From Xiphydria camelus (lineage: Eukaryota > Arthropoda > Insecta > Hymenoptera > Xiphydriidae), in assembly GCA_963678675.1 (NCBI GenBank), contig OY783198.1:8820012-8884011 (forward strand): a DNA stretch of 64,000 bases, written 5' to 3'. Below the pieces are notes generated by a model. It was not told the DNA's origin, ran no database searches, and saw only the letters and a list, made by a program, of their open reading frames with translations. A program made the translations under genes and the position numbers. Below are positions 1 through 12,446 of this stretch, piece after piece; position 1 is the first letter of the stretch; each line of letters starts with the position of its first letter.

Positions 1-92
1 CTGTTAACCGTCTCGGTTTGAAGCTCGATAGAGTTTGATGAAGTTTTTAAAACGGGTTCATTTAGTTTGGGATTGGTTTAAAAATATTATCA

Positions 93-176
93 AATAATCA
101 TTGATTTTTATTGAATAATGATTATTTTTTATAGAATAACGATTGATTCCTATTAAATAATTATTGATTCCTATAC
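93..176. repeat. 21-bp tandem repeat, four units
   Basis: Four contiguous AT-rich 21-bp units share the pattern AATAAnnATTGATTnnTATn and differ by a few substitutions. The array ends cleanly at 176. No function is apparent. Confidence 0.8.
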
Positions 177-1096
177 GTTTAAGACTTTTAATTGATACGC
201 GTTGCGTTCAACTTCTGGCCGATATTCAATTCCAATGGTGCAGTTTGTAGCGTTGGAGGAGAAGTTCGATAAAGTCGATGCTTGTCGCTTTGCTTGACGG
301 TTTTAAGCCTTAAAATGAGGTCACCGGCATGTCGCGTGACGCGGGGTACTTTGGTAGCGGTACGGGGGCGCGCTAAGAGGGTTGCTAGGTGTGTCTCGCG
401 ATTGACTGGTCCGAAAGGAAAGTGTTTCTGAAGAAAGTTGTAGGGTTTTTGGTGCTCTATAACTTTTCCCTGAAATATTTTCCTCTTTATCAATCCACAG
501 TCGCTAGATATATCGTTTATTGAAAAGCTGCAAAAATATATCGCGATTAATTTTGTTCTTTGATCCACCGCATATATAAATAGGTACATTTTTATGAGAA
601 CGAATTTGATTCTCTCTTCCAACTTTACTTCTCTTCCCCCACCGTTACGCATAATATAATACCTATAAAGTAGAACGGCAGGGTAACGGAGAGCATTATT
701 TCCTCCTTTCTCACATCTCGACCTAGCCCAACCCCGCATGTGGATTCGCGAGGGAGTTTCCTCGCCCGTTACCGAGGAAGATCGACGTACCTAGATCTCG
801 AGAGCCGTGGTAATCCTCGCGCGGGGAGATCAAGGTCGCCCGGAAGTTCTACGCTCACGACTGACGATGGCTACGAGCGAAGTTGAGCGCGAGTACAATC
901 GCGTGGGCTCACCTTCCGGCCTTGATCGATACTCGCTGGCGAGGGGGAGAGGGGGGAGAGGAGAGGAGAGAGAGAGAGAATAGCTTTCCTTTTTTTTTCT
1001 TTCTCTCTTGCTGTTCTCTTCTAGGTATGCAGAGAGAATAGTTTCAAAAACATTTTTCTTTTATCTCTTCTCTAATTTCAATTCGTCTCGTAGATA
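177..1096. other. No gene seen; GA-rich tract inside
   Basis: This is AT-rich then GC-rich sequence without a recognisable gene. A 183-codon minus-strand frame at 188-739 has no recognisable domain and is probably chance. A purine-rich GA/GGA tract lies at about 945-981. Confidence 0.55.
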
Positions 1097-1321
1097 TACT
1101 GAGAAAAAAATTACTTAAGTCAATTAAACGCAGTTTTTAATAGTCATACTTAAGAGCACGTCTATTCGATTCGAATGAATATCAATGGGACGCATATAAA
1201 TATTAATGATAGAACTGAATGTTATTAGGATCAAGTCGGTATTCATTCGAATCAAATAAATGTGCTCTTAAGACTATCCAAAAATATGTTTATTTCGATA
1301 AAAACATTTTTTTTCTCAGTA
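1097..1321. mobile_element. C-family TIR element, copy 1
   Basis: The termini read ACTGAGAAAAAAATT and, inverted, TTTTTTTTCTCAGT. The interior has a hallmark palindrome ATTCGATTCGAATGAAT and flanking AAGAGCAC/GTGCTCTT arms shared with the copies at 12.2, 16.7 and 45.8 kb. It is a non-autonomous foldback DNA element without coding capacity. Confidence 0.85.
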
Positions 1322-1340
1322 TTCTAATATATACCTAATG

Positions 1341-1592
1341 CACCGATAAAACAGTTTATTTGTAGTTAATAAATATTTGTTTCAATATGGCGAAATAAAC
1401 ATTTTATCGGACCAAGTAAATATTCATTAACTATTACAATATTTATTTGCAACAATTAAATCCTTCGAGGCAAGCATTTGAATGAATTAAATATTTTAAT
1501 AATTAACATATATTTTCTTGCCCTAACGATACATTTATTTCGCCGTATTTGAAATTATATCTGTTAACTATTAATAAACTGTTTTCTTGGTG
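1341..1592. mobile_element. B-family TIR element, copy 1
   Basis: Inverted arms of about 70 bp begin CACCGATAAAACAG and include the family signature TATGGCGAAATAAAC (inverted as TATTTCGCCGTATTT). It lies 20 bp from the C-family element on its left. Confidence 0.85.
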
Positions 1593-1758
1593 GTAGATCT
1601 TTCATTGACCTCACTCTCGTATACAGAACATATTAATTAAGATTATGCCACATATGCACAATAAGACTCATCGCATTTCGCCATATCCTTTCCAACACCG
1701 ATTACATCGTCGAGTCATTCTAATGGCTCATCTACACTGGTGGTGGACAACGAATTCG

Positions 1759-2014
1759 CAGCGAGAAAACAATTTATTTGTAGTTAATAAATATTCGTTT
1801 GGATATGGCCTAATAAACATTTTATTGAAATAAGCAAATATTTGTTAACTATTGTGATATTTATTTGGCACAATTTAATCCTTTGAGGCAACCATTTGAA
1901 TGAAATAAACATTTTAATAATTAATAGGTATATATTTTCTTGTCCTAACGAAATATTTATTTTGCCGTATTTAAAATTACACTTATTAAATATTAATAAA
2001 CTGTCTTCTCGGTG
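1759..2014. mobile_element. B-family TIR element, copy 2
   Basis: It is closely related to copy 1 in length and order, from CAGCGAGAAAACAATTT to the inverted CTTCTCGGTG. The two B copies are in the same orientation and separated by about 165 bp of unique DNA. Confidence 0.85.
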
Positions 2015-2613
2015 TGACTCAGATTCGGAATAACTTGTCCCATAGCCAAATGTACTGTACGAATAATTCTAAACGCAAACCACGTTCGTGTTTTGCTACC
2101 GTGTAAACAAGCCGTAATGTTTCCATTACCGAAAGCGAGTATCGCGAGAATTCGTGAGTCTCGCGGGCCGTTCGTATCCCTCACTCACGTTTCGCCTTGG
2201 GTAAAATCCCGAGGAGACTCGCCCACTCAGCCCGAGATTCGAAGGGTGAGGTTTATTCTTGTACCAAAACAACCCCGTGGCGCACGCGACGTGGACGAAC
2301 GAATGAGCCGGGCGACCCACCAACCCCCTGCAGACTTCCTTCCGCGTTTACCACCAAAAATAGATGCCACGCAAATGCGTCGACTTCTGTTTTCGTTGTT
2401 CCGCGTTTTCCTCCCGTCTCCCACACCCACCCCACCCCTCGCTACCCTCGCGTTCCGCCTCACTCCTCTCCGCCCGTCCCACGATTTACACTCGCAGGGC
2501 TGCCGTATTTTTGGAAAGTGGGTAACGAATGCCAGGGTTGGATCTGCGCGCGCGGCGATTTATTTCCCGGGGTGGGGGAGGAAACGCATTTCCGCGCGCG
2601 ATTTGAATGAGCG
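2015..2613. other. GC-rich stretch, no gene recognised
   Basis: Overlapping open frames exist in several frames on both strands. They are Pro/Arg/Thr-rich without domain features, as expected from GC-rich, stop-poor DNA. Confidence 0.5.
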
Positions 2614-2859
2614 CGCTGAGAAAAATAACCTACTCAATTTAACCAAAATCCTGGAGACCATAACAAAACCATTTGGTGAAATATGGATCCTCTCTCCATC
2701 TGTGTGTTTGGTAGTCTGGCCATTTTCTGGTTAGAATAACAAAACATGTAGTAAGAATAACTAAATAATTTGTTCAACTTACTAGTATTTTGGTTAGGAG
2801 AACTAAATTTTGTTAACCAAATGCATCTTGTTATTTTAACCAAGTTATTTTTCTCAGTG
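2614..2859. mobile_element. A-family TIR element, copy 1
   Basis: The element runs from GCTGAGAAAAATAACC to TTATTTTTCTCAGTG. The interior carries the family marks AACCAAAATCCTGGAGAC, TTTGGTGAAATATGGATCC and repeated TTGGTTAGAATAACTAA modules, with no coding capacity. Confidence 0.88.
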
Positions 2860-4290
2860 TGTTCTCGGCTGGAAACCGTCTACGGTTGCACGTCCGACGC
2901 TCGGATGCTGCGCGGGGAAAATAACCCCCGACCGGGTCGCGCGACTACATCGGTAGTCGAAGAACGCCACCGCTGTCGACACTCGGACGGTCTAATCAAA
3001 TCCTACCAGCGCTTGATGATAACCTCGTAACATCCCGTGACTTCAACCCTAAACTTTACGAGCCAACATTGAGCAGACACGGCGGAGGGGGAGATCCGTC
3101 GGAACACATTGCCCGGTCATCCCTCCTCGCGACGTCCTCCGGGAAGGGTGGTTTCCTCGTAGCCTGGAAACTGTGTTATGACTGATGCTTCTACATTTCG
3201 ATATATACGCGTGGTAATGAAGTAAATATTCTGCTTTAACGGGTTTCTGTACAAGTATAGCGGTATTCTTATGTGAGTTGTAATCTTAATTTTCCAGACT
3301 TCCTGTTAATAGTGTTCTTTGTAGAAATCTGAATCGACATTTCTAATTCAAAATTTGAAATATATAAAAATTGAGTCCACGTCATTCACTCAAGATTGTC
3401 TCGCGCGTTACAAATTTCTACTTTCAATTAAGGCAATTATATTGGGAAATTAAAAAAATTTCGTCTATTTCTCGAGGAAATATTCAATTGCAAATTATAA
3501 ATAAAAACTTCAAAACCACCTGCCGTACGAATAAAAATCAACCGACCAGCGAATATCCAAAGATCGTTATTCCAGCGTTCCAAAAAGGCGGAAACCTGTA
3601 CCTACCCACGCAACGAAAATCCCCTAAAAACGCGGTAAAACTTCCCCGATGACAATCGCGTCCCGGCATGGATATCGACCGTGATGGGTGTGTGTTATGC
3701 GAAAGCGCCTTCCGAACGTCTCGAAATAAACATTCTTTATACCGATCGTATAGTTTCGATTTGACAGGGGCCTTCGGCAACATACCAGACCCTTCGGTTT
3801 TGCAGTTGACGCGGCGATTACGAGCGGTTCGTGGGTGCCGATGACAAGCCCCATTATCGGTCCTGACGCTCGAACGGAGCGCGCTCCTGGCCTGATCGAG
3901 AGAGATGAATCTCGCCACGGCTGACCGGAGCTTACGTTTTCGTGGAGCAACCAGTGTGCCGCGCGCGCCACGTTTCAGGTATAAAGCACGTGGATTGTCC
4001 ACGTGGACGTGTGTTATTGTTTTGAGTATAAGGGCGTTCTCCTGGGCGCGTTTCGGCTGAGGTCGAGGGGTTGCCAGGGAAGGGTATGGAGGGTCAGACA
4101 CCCCACAGCCGACCCTCCAGGAGGGATTTCATTCATGACCCCCCGCGCCCGCCGAAACCCACCCCCATTCAGACTCCTCAGCCGAGGGCAAGCGATACAT
4201 TACCACCAGAAAAGGGTAGCAGACGCTTCGAGGCACATGACGTCTGGGAGAGGGGACTCGGGATTTCGCCATTTGATATCTTAATACGAT
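2860..4290. other. No gene recognised
   Basis: This is mixed-composition DNA. Minus-strand frames at 3538-4101 and 3624-3971 overlap each other in different frames and show no domain. No repeat family recurring elsewhere in the window was seen. Confidence 0.5.
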
Positions 4291-4332
4291 AGAGGGAGGG
4301 AGAGGGAGAGGGAGAGGGAGAGAGAGAGAGGG
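4291..4332. repeat. GA/GGGA microsatellite
   Basis: This is an interrupted purine tract of GAGGGA and GA units. Confidence 0.9.
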
Positions 4333-4569
4333 ATATAGATAGGGAGGGAGAGCCGCGCGCCACCCCCGTATTTTACTTAACGCCATTGTCGCCGGCGCTC
4401 GGTAAGTCGGCGACGCGACGGTAGGTCAGTTTGCACCCTTCCCCCTCCGAGTTCCTCGCCGGGTCTCGCTCCTCTCGCGAGTCGATGACAGCGAGGGGGA
4501 ATGTCGTATGGTGTACTGCGCTGTGTGATAAGGGAAGGTATGGTCAGCTCCCATAGCGCGTGATGTTTA

Positions 4570-4921
4570 TACAGGGTGTTCACGCCCAGGCTCCGAAAGT
4601 GATCTATGCAGTTTGGTCTTCAATTAATAGATGGCCGTAGTGACAGCAGAAAAGGCTAATTGAACCTCTAATTCCATTATTAAGTCAACAAACGTAATGT
4701 TCCTATTCACTTATTGGTCATTGCCCGCTACTCAATGCACTCAATCCACGTTAGACTTCACTCTTTAAAAAATTCAGTGATTTCAAAAAAGGAATGAAAA
4801 CTAAAATGTTCAAGGATCTACAAAACAAATCAAATACATTCCCAGGACTTCTTAAGGACAAGCAAAATTCAAGTACTTTTTAACTACATCAAGGATTTGA
4901 AGAACCGCTACACACCCTGTA
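4570..4921. mobile_element. Possible short-TIR element (TACAGGGTGT ends)
   Basis: TACAGGGTGT at 4570 faces ACACCCTGTA ending at 4921. The inverted match is only about 10 bp and the target duplication is unclear. The foldback element at 36604 has the same first bases, and such ends are common in insect DNA elements. Confidence 0.45.
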
Positions 4922-5572
4922 GAATAGCCTAGTAATAAAAACTAAAAATTTCCATCCGTTATACGACAGTCAAGAACAGTCTCATCTCGCTTGTATCTGG
5001 ACAGAGCGCCATAGGGGGCGATTCGGCGCGAGGATCGATTCGACACGGCGGGGATAACGCGCGATCGATCCGAAACGAAAATGTACGGTTTCCGCGAAGT
5101 GCTGGCCTATCGAATTACACACCGAGTCGTCTCGATATCGGACACTTCTGTTAGAGACGGACGCTACCCGGCGGTCTCGGACTGCGAGACTACTGGCGAA
5201 GGTGTCGCGCGCGCCCACCCCTCCTCGTTCTGCCGTGCGTCGTCCCGTTTCGAGAACGTCTAGACCAGGTGTCGGCGGAGAGAAGCCGAGGGGTTCGTGC
5301 GAGGGTAGGGCACGCTTCCAGATAATTAACCACGCTCCCCCTTTTTTTTCGAGAACCCCTCCGAAGTCAAATGGAACCCCCTCTCTCTTCGTGGGGCACT
5401 CCCCCTCGAAACCCAAAATCGTGGCACGAGTCATCACGCGAGAGGAGGCTGCGGCGACACAGCTTCTTCATGTCTGCGTGCGTGTATACGCTCAGGAAAA
5501 ATTCGGTAAAATCAAGGAAACGTTTAGTTGAATAGTCTCGAGTAAATATTGTATTACCCAAAATAATATTAA
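4922..5572. other. No gene recognised
   Basis: A 151-codon minus-strand frame (4982-5437) and plus-strand frames overlap in GC-rich DNA without any recognisable motif. Confidence 0.5.
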
Positions 5573-5810
5573 CCCATTAACTGTCAAAATTTGTTTTCTG
5601 TCTCGTTCAACCTACAGACGAATTTCAAATTTGTTCGCTTGTTGTAAGGAAACGAAGAGCACAGAATACACACTTTCTGCTACACACAATATTGATTGAT
5701 ATACATAGAATGAAACTAAACTGCCAGGCGTACCAAATATATTTTTGGCGCCGAGTGGTGTACGTAAAATTCCAAAATCCCCAAATGGGGATCATATGGT
5801 AGCTAATGGG
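5573..5810. mobile_element. Possible piggyBac-type MITE
   Basis: A TTAA at 5569-5572 precedes CCCATTAACTG. The right end is the inverted GCTAATGGG followed by TTCA, one base away from TTAA. A TTAA target and CCC-beginning termini are typical of piggyBac-family elements. There is no coding remnant, so this call is tentative. Confidence 0.5.
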
Positions 5811-5815
5811 TTCAT

Positions 5816-5996
5816 TTGCCCCGATAAAATATTTTCTTAACTTACCAAAATGTATTATATTTATTGAGAAAATATATTACTTAAACCAACAAAGTACTTT
5901 TTCGGGACAAATTAATATTATTTGAGCTAATAAAGTACTTAATGGCGACTATTTAACACAATTTTTAGTTGGTTTTACCGAATTCTTTTCTCAGTT
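5816..5996. mobile_element. Degenerate TIR element (CTCAGT end)
   Basis: An AT-rich block from CCCCGATAAAATATTTTC to TTCTTTTCTCAGTTTA ends like the CACTGAG group. Its interior does not match any of the other families clearly. Confidence 0.4.
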
Positions 5997-7830
5997 TACA
6001 TGTAATATATAAATCTTACTATCGCGAAATTTCTCCCCCTCTTTCGGGGCAAAATCAATGTTTCTCCTTCCTTCGTTTCGCCCTTCTTCCTGTCCCCCCG
6101 TCGCTCATTATTTCGCGCAGCTCTTTTGACATTGGATCGGTTCGACTAAAGAAGCTCGTCTCCTCCGCCGAGAAGTGATCACATTTCCATTTGAAATGTA
6201 TATTATTCGCGAGTCGAATTCGTCCGTCGAGCAGAAGCGTCGTTCCGCTGAGAGAAATTCGAGAAAATTCCAAACGGCTTGAATATATCAATGTGCGGGT
6301 ATAGAATGAATGCGATACGTCAAGGGATGGTGTAAGGAGAAAAAAAGTCGGTAGATATACTAGAGGGAAAATGAATCAATACCGTATAAAATTTGGACGC
6401 GGAGAAGGGATGAAATTAGATCGAGGAAGAATTATTTCACACACACACACACACAAGTGGAGGATAAGTTCTTTATTCTAAATATTCGCGAGATCTTAAA
6501 ACCTTGATTAGCCGACGCATCACTAAAGCATCTCAATTCGAAACGGAAACGGAGAAAGCGAAAGAAAGCAATACGAAAGCGAGGGGGACACGCGTCGCGA
6601 CGAAAAAATCCCGCTAAACTTCTCGCGAGACCGCGAAGCGATACGCGCCCGGCCGCAATAGGACAGAAGAGATTTCCCTAACCTATCCTCAACCCTGACC
6701 CTGGCCCTGACCCGGACAACAGTCATAACATCACCCTCACACCTCCGTGTTCCGCGCTGAGGAGGGTCTTTCCACGACTGAGGGTCCCGGTCGTCTGCTA
6801 CGTCTGATGGTTTACATTTTATCGCACCCCCTTGTCTGAGGGATCGCTTAGGCCGTGCGCTTTCGGGGGAAATACCCCCGAAAGCCGGAGGGCGAGGGTC
6901 GAACCCTGTATTGTTAATTGGCCTGTAATCGCGAAATATGAGGGGATTGATGCGCGCTCCGAACGCGTCCGCTTTTCGTCCGCCCGACGGAACGCGGACG
7001 GAGACCCGTCGTCCGGGAATAGAAGCTGTCCGCGAGCTCCCGTCGGGTGGAAATGAGGATAGGATCGAGGTGGAGAGACGAGCGAGACGAAATTTGCCCA
7101 GAGAGTAAAAGTATGGATGACATTAGCCTCGGGAACAGCGACGTTGTAATGCTACTTCGAAACGAGGCCCCGCCCCCTTTTCCCTGCGCAACAGAAACGA
7201 CACCACGTCGTCGGCCGACGCGATAACAGGCCGCGGTGCAGTGGGCCGCGAGCGCGTTATCGTGGTCAGTTCGGGAGGGTGAAAGTATCTTTGTCTAATT
7301 CAATTTCGACCCTCTCTCCGCGTAGCGCGAAGGGCTGGTCGAGCAGTTTCGCGAAGGGTGTCGGCTGGATATTAGGGAAATACGGTCGGACCTCTTTACG
7401 AGGTATAATAATTAAATTCTCCTCCTCTTTGGCACGACCTCTTACCGTGCCCCTCTTCACCCTTGTAACGGCGTCACGGTGCGCGCGAAAAAGTAGACAG
7501 CTTTATGTACACCTCTCCCTCTATGGAGGGCGGAAGAAGGCCATGTTTTTTCCTAGATTTTAGATCCATTTTCATTTCCTGATAAAGAATGTTTCGCTGA
7601 TGAAAACCATGGCTTTTCCGATAAAGAAGACCTTCGAATTATTACAACTGGTCTTCGTTTTCCGAATAAATGTTTCTTTAATTGAAACATAACTTCACGA
7701 AAAGTCCCTAGCACTCCCCGGAATGAACAAATGATTGATCATTGGGGTACAACAGTTTACCGTGAAAAGTAGAAATCAGGTGTAACAATTTGATGGTCTC
7801 CTTTACCGGAAACGACATAGCTCGTTAGTG
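5997..7830. other. No gene recognised; (CA)n at 6438-6455
   Basis: Mixed sequence with a (CA)9 microsatellite at 6438-6455. Several short overlapping frames have no domain features. Confidence 0.5.
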
Positions 7831-8064
7831 CATTGAGAAAAAAATCTGGTCCATTTAACTAAAATCCTGGAGACCATAACCAAACCGTTTGGTTATGGAT
7901 CCTCCATCTGTTTGGTTAAACTGACCATTTCCTGGTTAGAATAACTAGACATATAGTTAAAATAACTAAATATTGTTTTTAATTTACTAGTATTTTGGTT
8001 AGGATAACTAAATTCATTTAACCAGGTGGGTTTAACATTTTAACGGAGTTTTTTTTTCCTCAGC
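7831..8064. mobile_element. A-family TIR element, copy 2
   Basis: It begins CATTGAGAAAAAAATC and ends TTTTTTTTTCCTCAG. The order of internal modules is the same as copy 1, including CCTGGAGACCATAACC. Confidence 0.86.
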
Positions 8065-8963
8065 TTTGAATCATTTTTATTTGGAAATGACAGGATCCTT
8101 AAACGCTGACAGAGAGGATCTCGACACACGCCCCCTCCTCTCTTTCTTCTTCTGACGCAGTCCCTCTACCTTCGATACTTATAGCCGTAAACGTCCTTAT
8201 CCGTTCTCGGCGCGATCCGCCGAGATCTCGGAAGGCCCGCTGTAAATTAGAGCCGGCGCGCGTAGCGACGCGAGGAGGAGGGAAAAAATCCGGCAACCGC
8301 CGAGATCCTTTACGATTTCGAAGCACGCCGGCGCGGTGGAAGGATCCGCGCGGCGCCCGACACATAAATCAGAGGATCTCTTTCCCCCCCTCCCGCGCGT
8401 TTCCTCTCTTCATCTTGTAAAAACGCGAAACGAAAAGGCGACCCGCGGGAGGGGAAAAATGGGGACAGATGGGCGCATCGCCGCGATCCTCTCTCTCTCT
8501 CTCTTCACGCGGTCGGGGCATCATCTTGCACTCGCGCGCGTGAAACCTGCGGCGCCAGTTATACGCCTACGTATCAATCCTGTCGAGGATAACGCGAGCC
8601 GGAGTTAGGATAGGTCCGTATAGGTAATTATGAGGATTCGTTTGAGGGGCTCGATGCGTCTCGTGGTCATTTATCTTTCGGCGCGCTGTGTGTGTGGCCG
8701 TTGTGTTTTAACTTCACGCGTGTGCAGCGAGCACGACGCGCTTTCTCGTACAGAGAGCGCTACGATTTGTCGTTCTTTTACGATATATCAAGAAACTCGG
8801 TAGAGTTTCGCGCCAAATGCGTCATTGCGTAAAGCTTTCATCGTCAACCGAGGTGCGTGCATGAAAAGTTCATTATAGGAAATAATGAAACATTAACATC
8901 TTCATTTTGAGAAGTTGTTCATGAAATTATCCATAGACACATTAAGGTACGGTGGTTTCTGGA
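8065..8963. other. No gene recognised; short (CT)n
   Basis: GC-rich with a (CT)n run at 8488-8504. Open frames lack features. Confidence 0.5.
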
Positions 8964-8965
8964 TA

Positions 8966-9188
8966 GGGTAAAAGTGCGATATACATGCCCCAGCGTCTGT
9001 TTAACTTTGAACGCAATTATTTCATAATGCAGTGGAGATATGTGAAAAATGAAAAATAGATTTTTTGTAGTAAAAGTATACAGAAATATTTTTTATTTAA
9101 GCTTTTTTTTTTTGATATCTCTAATTGCTTTCAAGATAATCGCTTTCGAAATTACACACCATTTGGGGCATTTTTTCCACTTTTACCC
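8966..9188. mobile_element. I-family TIR element, copy 1
   Basis: Termini GGGTAAAAGTG and CACTTTTACCC are flanked by TA on both sides (8964-8965 and 9189-9190), so a TA target duplication is intact. A second, decayed copy is at 22719. Confidence 0.82.
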
Positions 9189-9190
9189 TA

Positions 9191-10891
9191 CATGAGATCA
9201 TCACGTTCGGTTTGTCAAAATCGCTTGGTTGGTTGGATAAATAAATAAATAACTATATTTTCCAGTTTGCCGCGAGATTTTCGATCGTGACTATGGCAAC
9301 AGAAATAGGTATATGTATGTATCACATCAAATTCTTTAAATATCTCTTTCACAACATAATATGGTGCATTGCTCTCCCCTTGAAAACTAAAATCAAATTC
9401 AATTGAGCGATAGACGATCGTACACGATTATGTCCTTCCATAAATACATTTAACAAAGCAAATGCGCACTGCTGTTTATCTTCAGACAGTCAGAAACACA
9501 CTCGAATACCCCTGGCGAGAGCTAAGCTCAAAAATAGTCCACAAGAACAAGAGCGAAGTAAACCAAGCTGCACTTATACGCGAGAAGCTCGATAAAACGT
9601 GGTCCCAAACGCGAGAGGCGGATCGGATGGGGGGTTCGACTCGCGCAAAATTGAATTCCGACGAGAGGGAAAGATTGGCCCAATAATATCGTCATCAATC
9701 ATTTCTCGCCAGTAGTCCCGGCCTCGTCGCGCCGTGCCGCGCGGAAGATATCTCTCGCGTACCCCTTCCAGCTTCGCGCGGATTCGCGCGAATCTCCCCT
9801 CTCCTCGAACCGCGTCACCCTCCCTTCGCGCGCTCACCCCCTCGCGACCAAGAGCTAAAAGGAGAACCCGCGCGGGACGAGAGACTCGACTATCCCCGTC
9901 GTCGACCGATTCCGAGGGGTCGAGAATCCGCGCGCGTCGTGTCCCAAAACGCGGATATAAACGCGGCCGACCCAAACAAACCTTTTGCTCCGGGGTCAAG
10001 GTTCCGCCCCCGACGGAAGACCGCCATCTCATCCACCCCCCGGAGGCCACCGCGTAGGGCGGTAGTAAAACTCATCCCGTGGCAGACGACGGCCACGGGG
10101 GCAACCCCAGACAATGGGCTGCATACACGGTGCGAACACCCACGTGCTTCCTTGCTCGCGTTACTTCATTACCGGACGCCCCCCCCCCCCCGTCCCTCGA
10201 ATCGTCGCCGTCTGCGCGAGAACGATCGATCGATACGAAGGAACGTGCGTCGTATGGCATGCGCGCGGCGGTTCCTCGCATCGACGTATCGATCGTGAGG
10301 TGACAAGTGGGTGAGGGGAGGAGAAAAATCATTTTATATTATACTTCGAAAGAGAGAGGGAGAAGTATAAAATCTGTACTTTTTTTTGCCTGAATAACAA
10401 TTCGTTGTGTAATATTGGCTAATCGTAAGCGACGAAGTGTGGTGGGTTTTACTATGCTCGTCGTTGCAATTAGAGATTTATCGTTTGATTATTATAATCG
10501 GATTGGATATAGCTGCAGAAATATTCTTTCCAACGACGTTGCTATTTCCCGAGTGAGCGATATCGTGCGAGGTTGGACTGTACGTGTAGAATGCGAGTGT
10601 GAAAAGTGATAAAAAATGTTTCTGAAGTTGTCCAGTGTTTCTTTAAAGCACTATCGATAAGTTATTTATAACAGTAGAGCGGAACTTATCTCGTTCGCAG
10701 AGGCATTCCGCTTCGATCGCTATTTTCTCCTTTATTACGAACTTTTCGATGATATCGTTATAAACCTTTTTTATAGATCGCGATTTGATCTTCAAAAATG
10801 TATTACACTAATTTCGACCTAAAGTTTATAGATAAGGAAATAATAACGGTGGAACTTCACATAATAAATTTGTCGTTCTCTCGTGATAGGA
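9191..10891. other. No gene recognised; CpG-rich block 9.7-10.3 kb
   Basis: From about 9700 to 10310 the DNA is GC- and CpG-rich with long overlapping frames on both strands, all Arg/Pro-rich, and a run of 12 C near 10180. No domain is visible and these are probably chance frames. Confidence 0.5.
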
Positions 10892-11183
10892 TTTTTTGTC
10901 ACTCAGTGTCAAATACTCGGTTTCATGGGCGGTTTCCTCGACGCATGTGAAATCATCTTTCACACACCAATTCGTGAAAAGTTGCGCAGTGCGTGAAAAA
11001 CCTGCGCAGTGCGTGAAATCGTCAACCTCGTATTTGACACTTAGTGACAAAAAATAGAATTCATTATTCGGTTGTTTCGCGCCGTTCTAACGAGTGTGAT
11101 TGCCGTACTCGCTTCGCTCGTGCGGCAAACTTTACACTCGTTAGAAACAGCGCTTCACGCCCTAATAACGAAAATAACTATTG
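10892..11183. repeat. J repeat, copy 1 (double-palindrome repeat)
   Basis: The left half is an inverted repeat, TTTTTTGTCACT...AGTGACAAAAAA (10892-11054), enclosing direct GCGCAGTGCGTGAAA repeats. The right half is a second palindrome with arms TTCTAACGAGTGT/ACACTCGTTAGAA around a GC-rich core. A nearly identical copy lies at 50155. Confidence 0.88.
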
Positions 11184-11420
11184 TTTATATCGCATCGTAG
11201 TGACTACAGGTCTTGTAAAGATGTACTATGATAGAGTCTATCTTAGTATATTGCATCTAAGCATGTGTTTCATTCGCTAGTATCTCATACAGTAACGTAA
11301 GTTATTCGTTTTAAAAACTGTGACACGCTCGATCGTCTCGCATCTCACCAAAAATAAATCACAAAATCCGTAAACGCGCGCGATTAACTATTTGACGATT
11401 CGTGACGAGACGTACATCAA
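11184..11420. other. No gene or repeat recognised
   Basis: Short AT-leaning spacer with nothing recognisable. Confidence 0.5.
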
Positions 11421-11811
11421 TCCGAGTCGAAAGTTTACTCTTAATTTTATACTTCTAATATTCCATTCGGCCTACCATTGGCCTAATCAGCCTATAAGCT
11501 CCTATTTTGTCCCTAAAGTTGGTAAAATGTTCATCAACGGACCACTTTAGGCTTAATATAGGGTTTCAATGCAATGGCAAATCGACCTACTATAAATCTA
11601 AGGGTCTCTACACAATTGGAAGAATAGGAATAAGAATAAGAATAGGAATAAATATTGTCACGTAGAGCCATCTAATACTCAATCAATATTTCCTATTTCT
11701 CCATTTCCCATGATCTTTTTGACCAAATCTTCGTTGCATCACCTATACATATAAAAGAACATGTTCTGACCAATTCATCAACGCCGAGCCGAGCCCGCTG
11801 AAGCTAATTAC

Positions 11812-12081
11812 ATGAAATTTGGAAAGTAGGTTTCTTTTCTAACGTAGGCAACCACTAAAAAAGTATTTTACGAAATTCTTCCCCTACGCTGGTAAAATAG
11901 GGGATGTAAGTTTCTATGAAAATCCGTCACTTTTGAAGTTAGATCCATGAAAATTGGTATTTGCCCTTTCGGTCAGAGAAATTCATGAAGACGTATTTCA
12001 GGATTTCAAAAAATTGATCCCTTAACGGGATAAAATAGGGGATGAAAATTTGTATGGAAATTTCTATTTATTTCGAGATCC
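11812..12081. repeat. 135-bp tandem dimer inside the K element
   Basis: Unit 1 (11812-11946) and unit 2 (11947-12081) each start ATGAAAnTTGG and contain AAAATAGGGGATG followed by TnTATGnAAAT and end in AGATCC. The spacing is exactly 135 bp. Similar AAAATAGGGGATGAAAGTTT-like repeats are widespread in arthropod transposable elements (general knowledge, not searched). Confidence 0.78.
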
Positions 12082-12222
12082 ACGTGGACAAAGTCGTAGG
12101 TGGAAAGCTAATTACCAATGCAGCAAGTTCACCTGCATTACAAATTGTGAGCGTTAAAAGTTCTTAATTTATTTTCTCGTGTTTAAACTTCTTTAGCCAT
12201 TTCCAGGTTTTGCATACATTGT

Positions 12223-12446
12223 ACTGGGAAAAAATTGTTGCTTAATCGAAATAAACGTATTTTTTTATTGTCCTAAGAGCACATTTATTCGATTCGAATG
12301 AATACCGATTAGATGCAGATGATATTAAATTAAATCAATAATATTTACATACGTCCAATTGATATTCACATTCTAATTGAGTAAACATGCTCTTAGGACT
12401 ATTCAAAACCACGTTTACTTGACTCGAGTAAATTTTTTTTTCCAGT
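12223..12446. mobile_element. C-family TIR element, copy 2 (inside K element)
   Basis: It runs from TACTGGGAAAAAATTG to TTTTTTTTCCAGTA with the ATTCGATTCGAATGAAT core. It sits inside the K element and is therefore younger. Confidence 0.84.

Noticed and set aside
188..739. A 183-codon minus-strand frame
   Set aside because: No domain or conserved motif, mixed composition, and no splice or start context that stands out.
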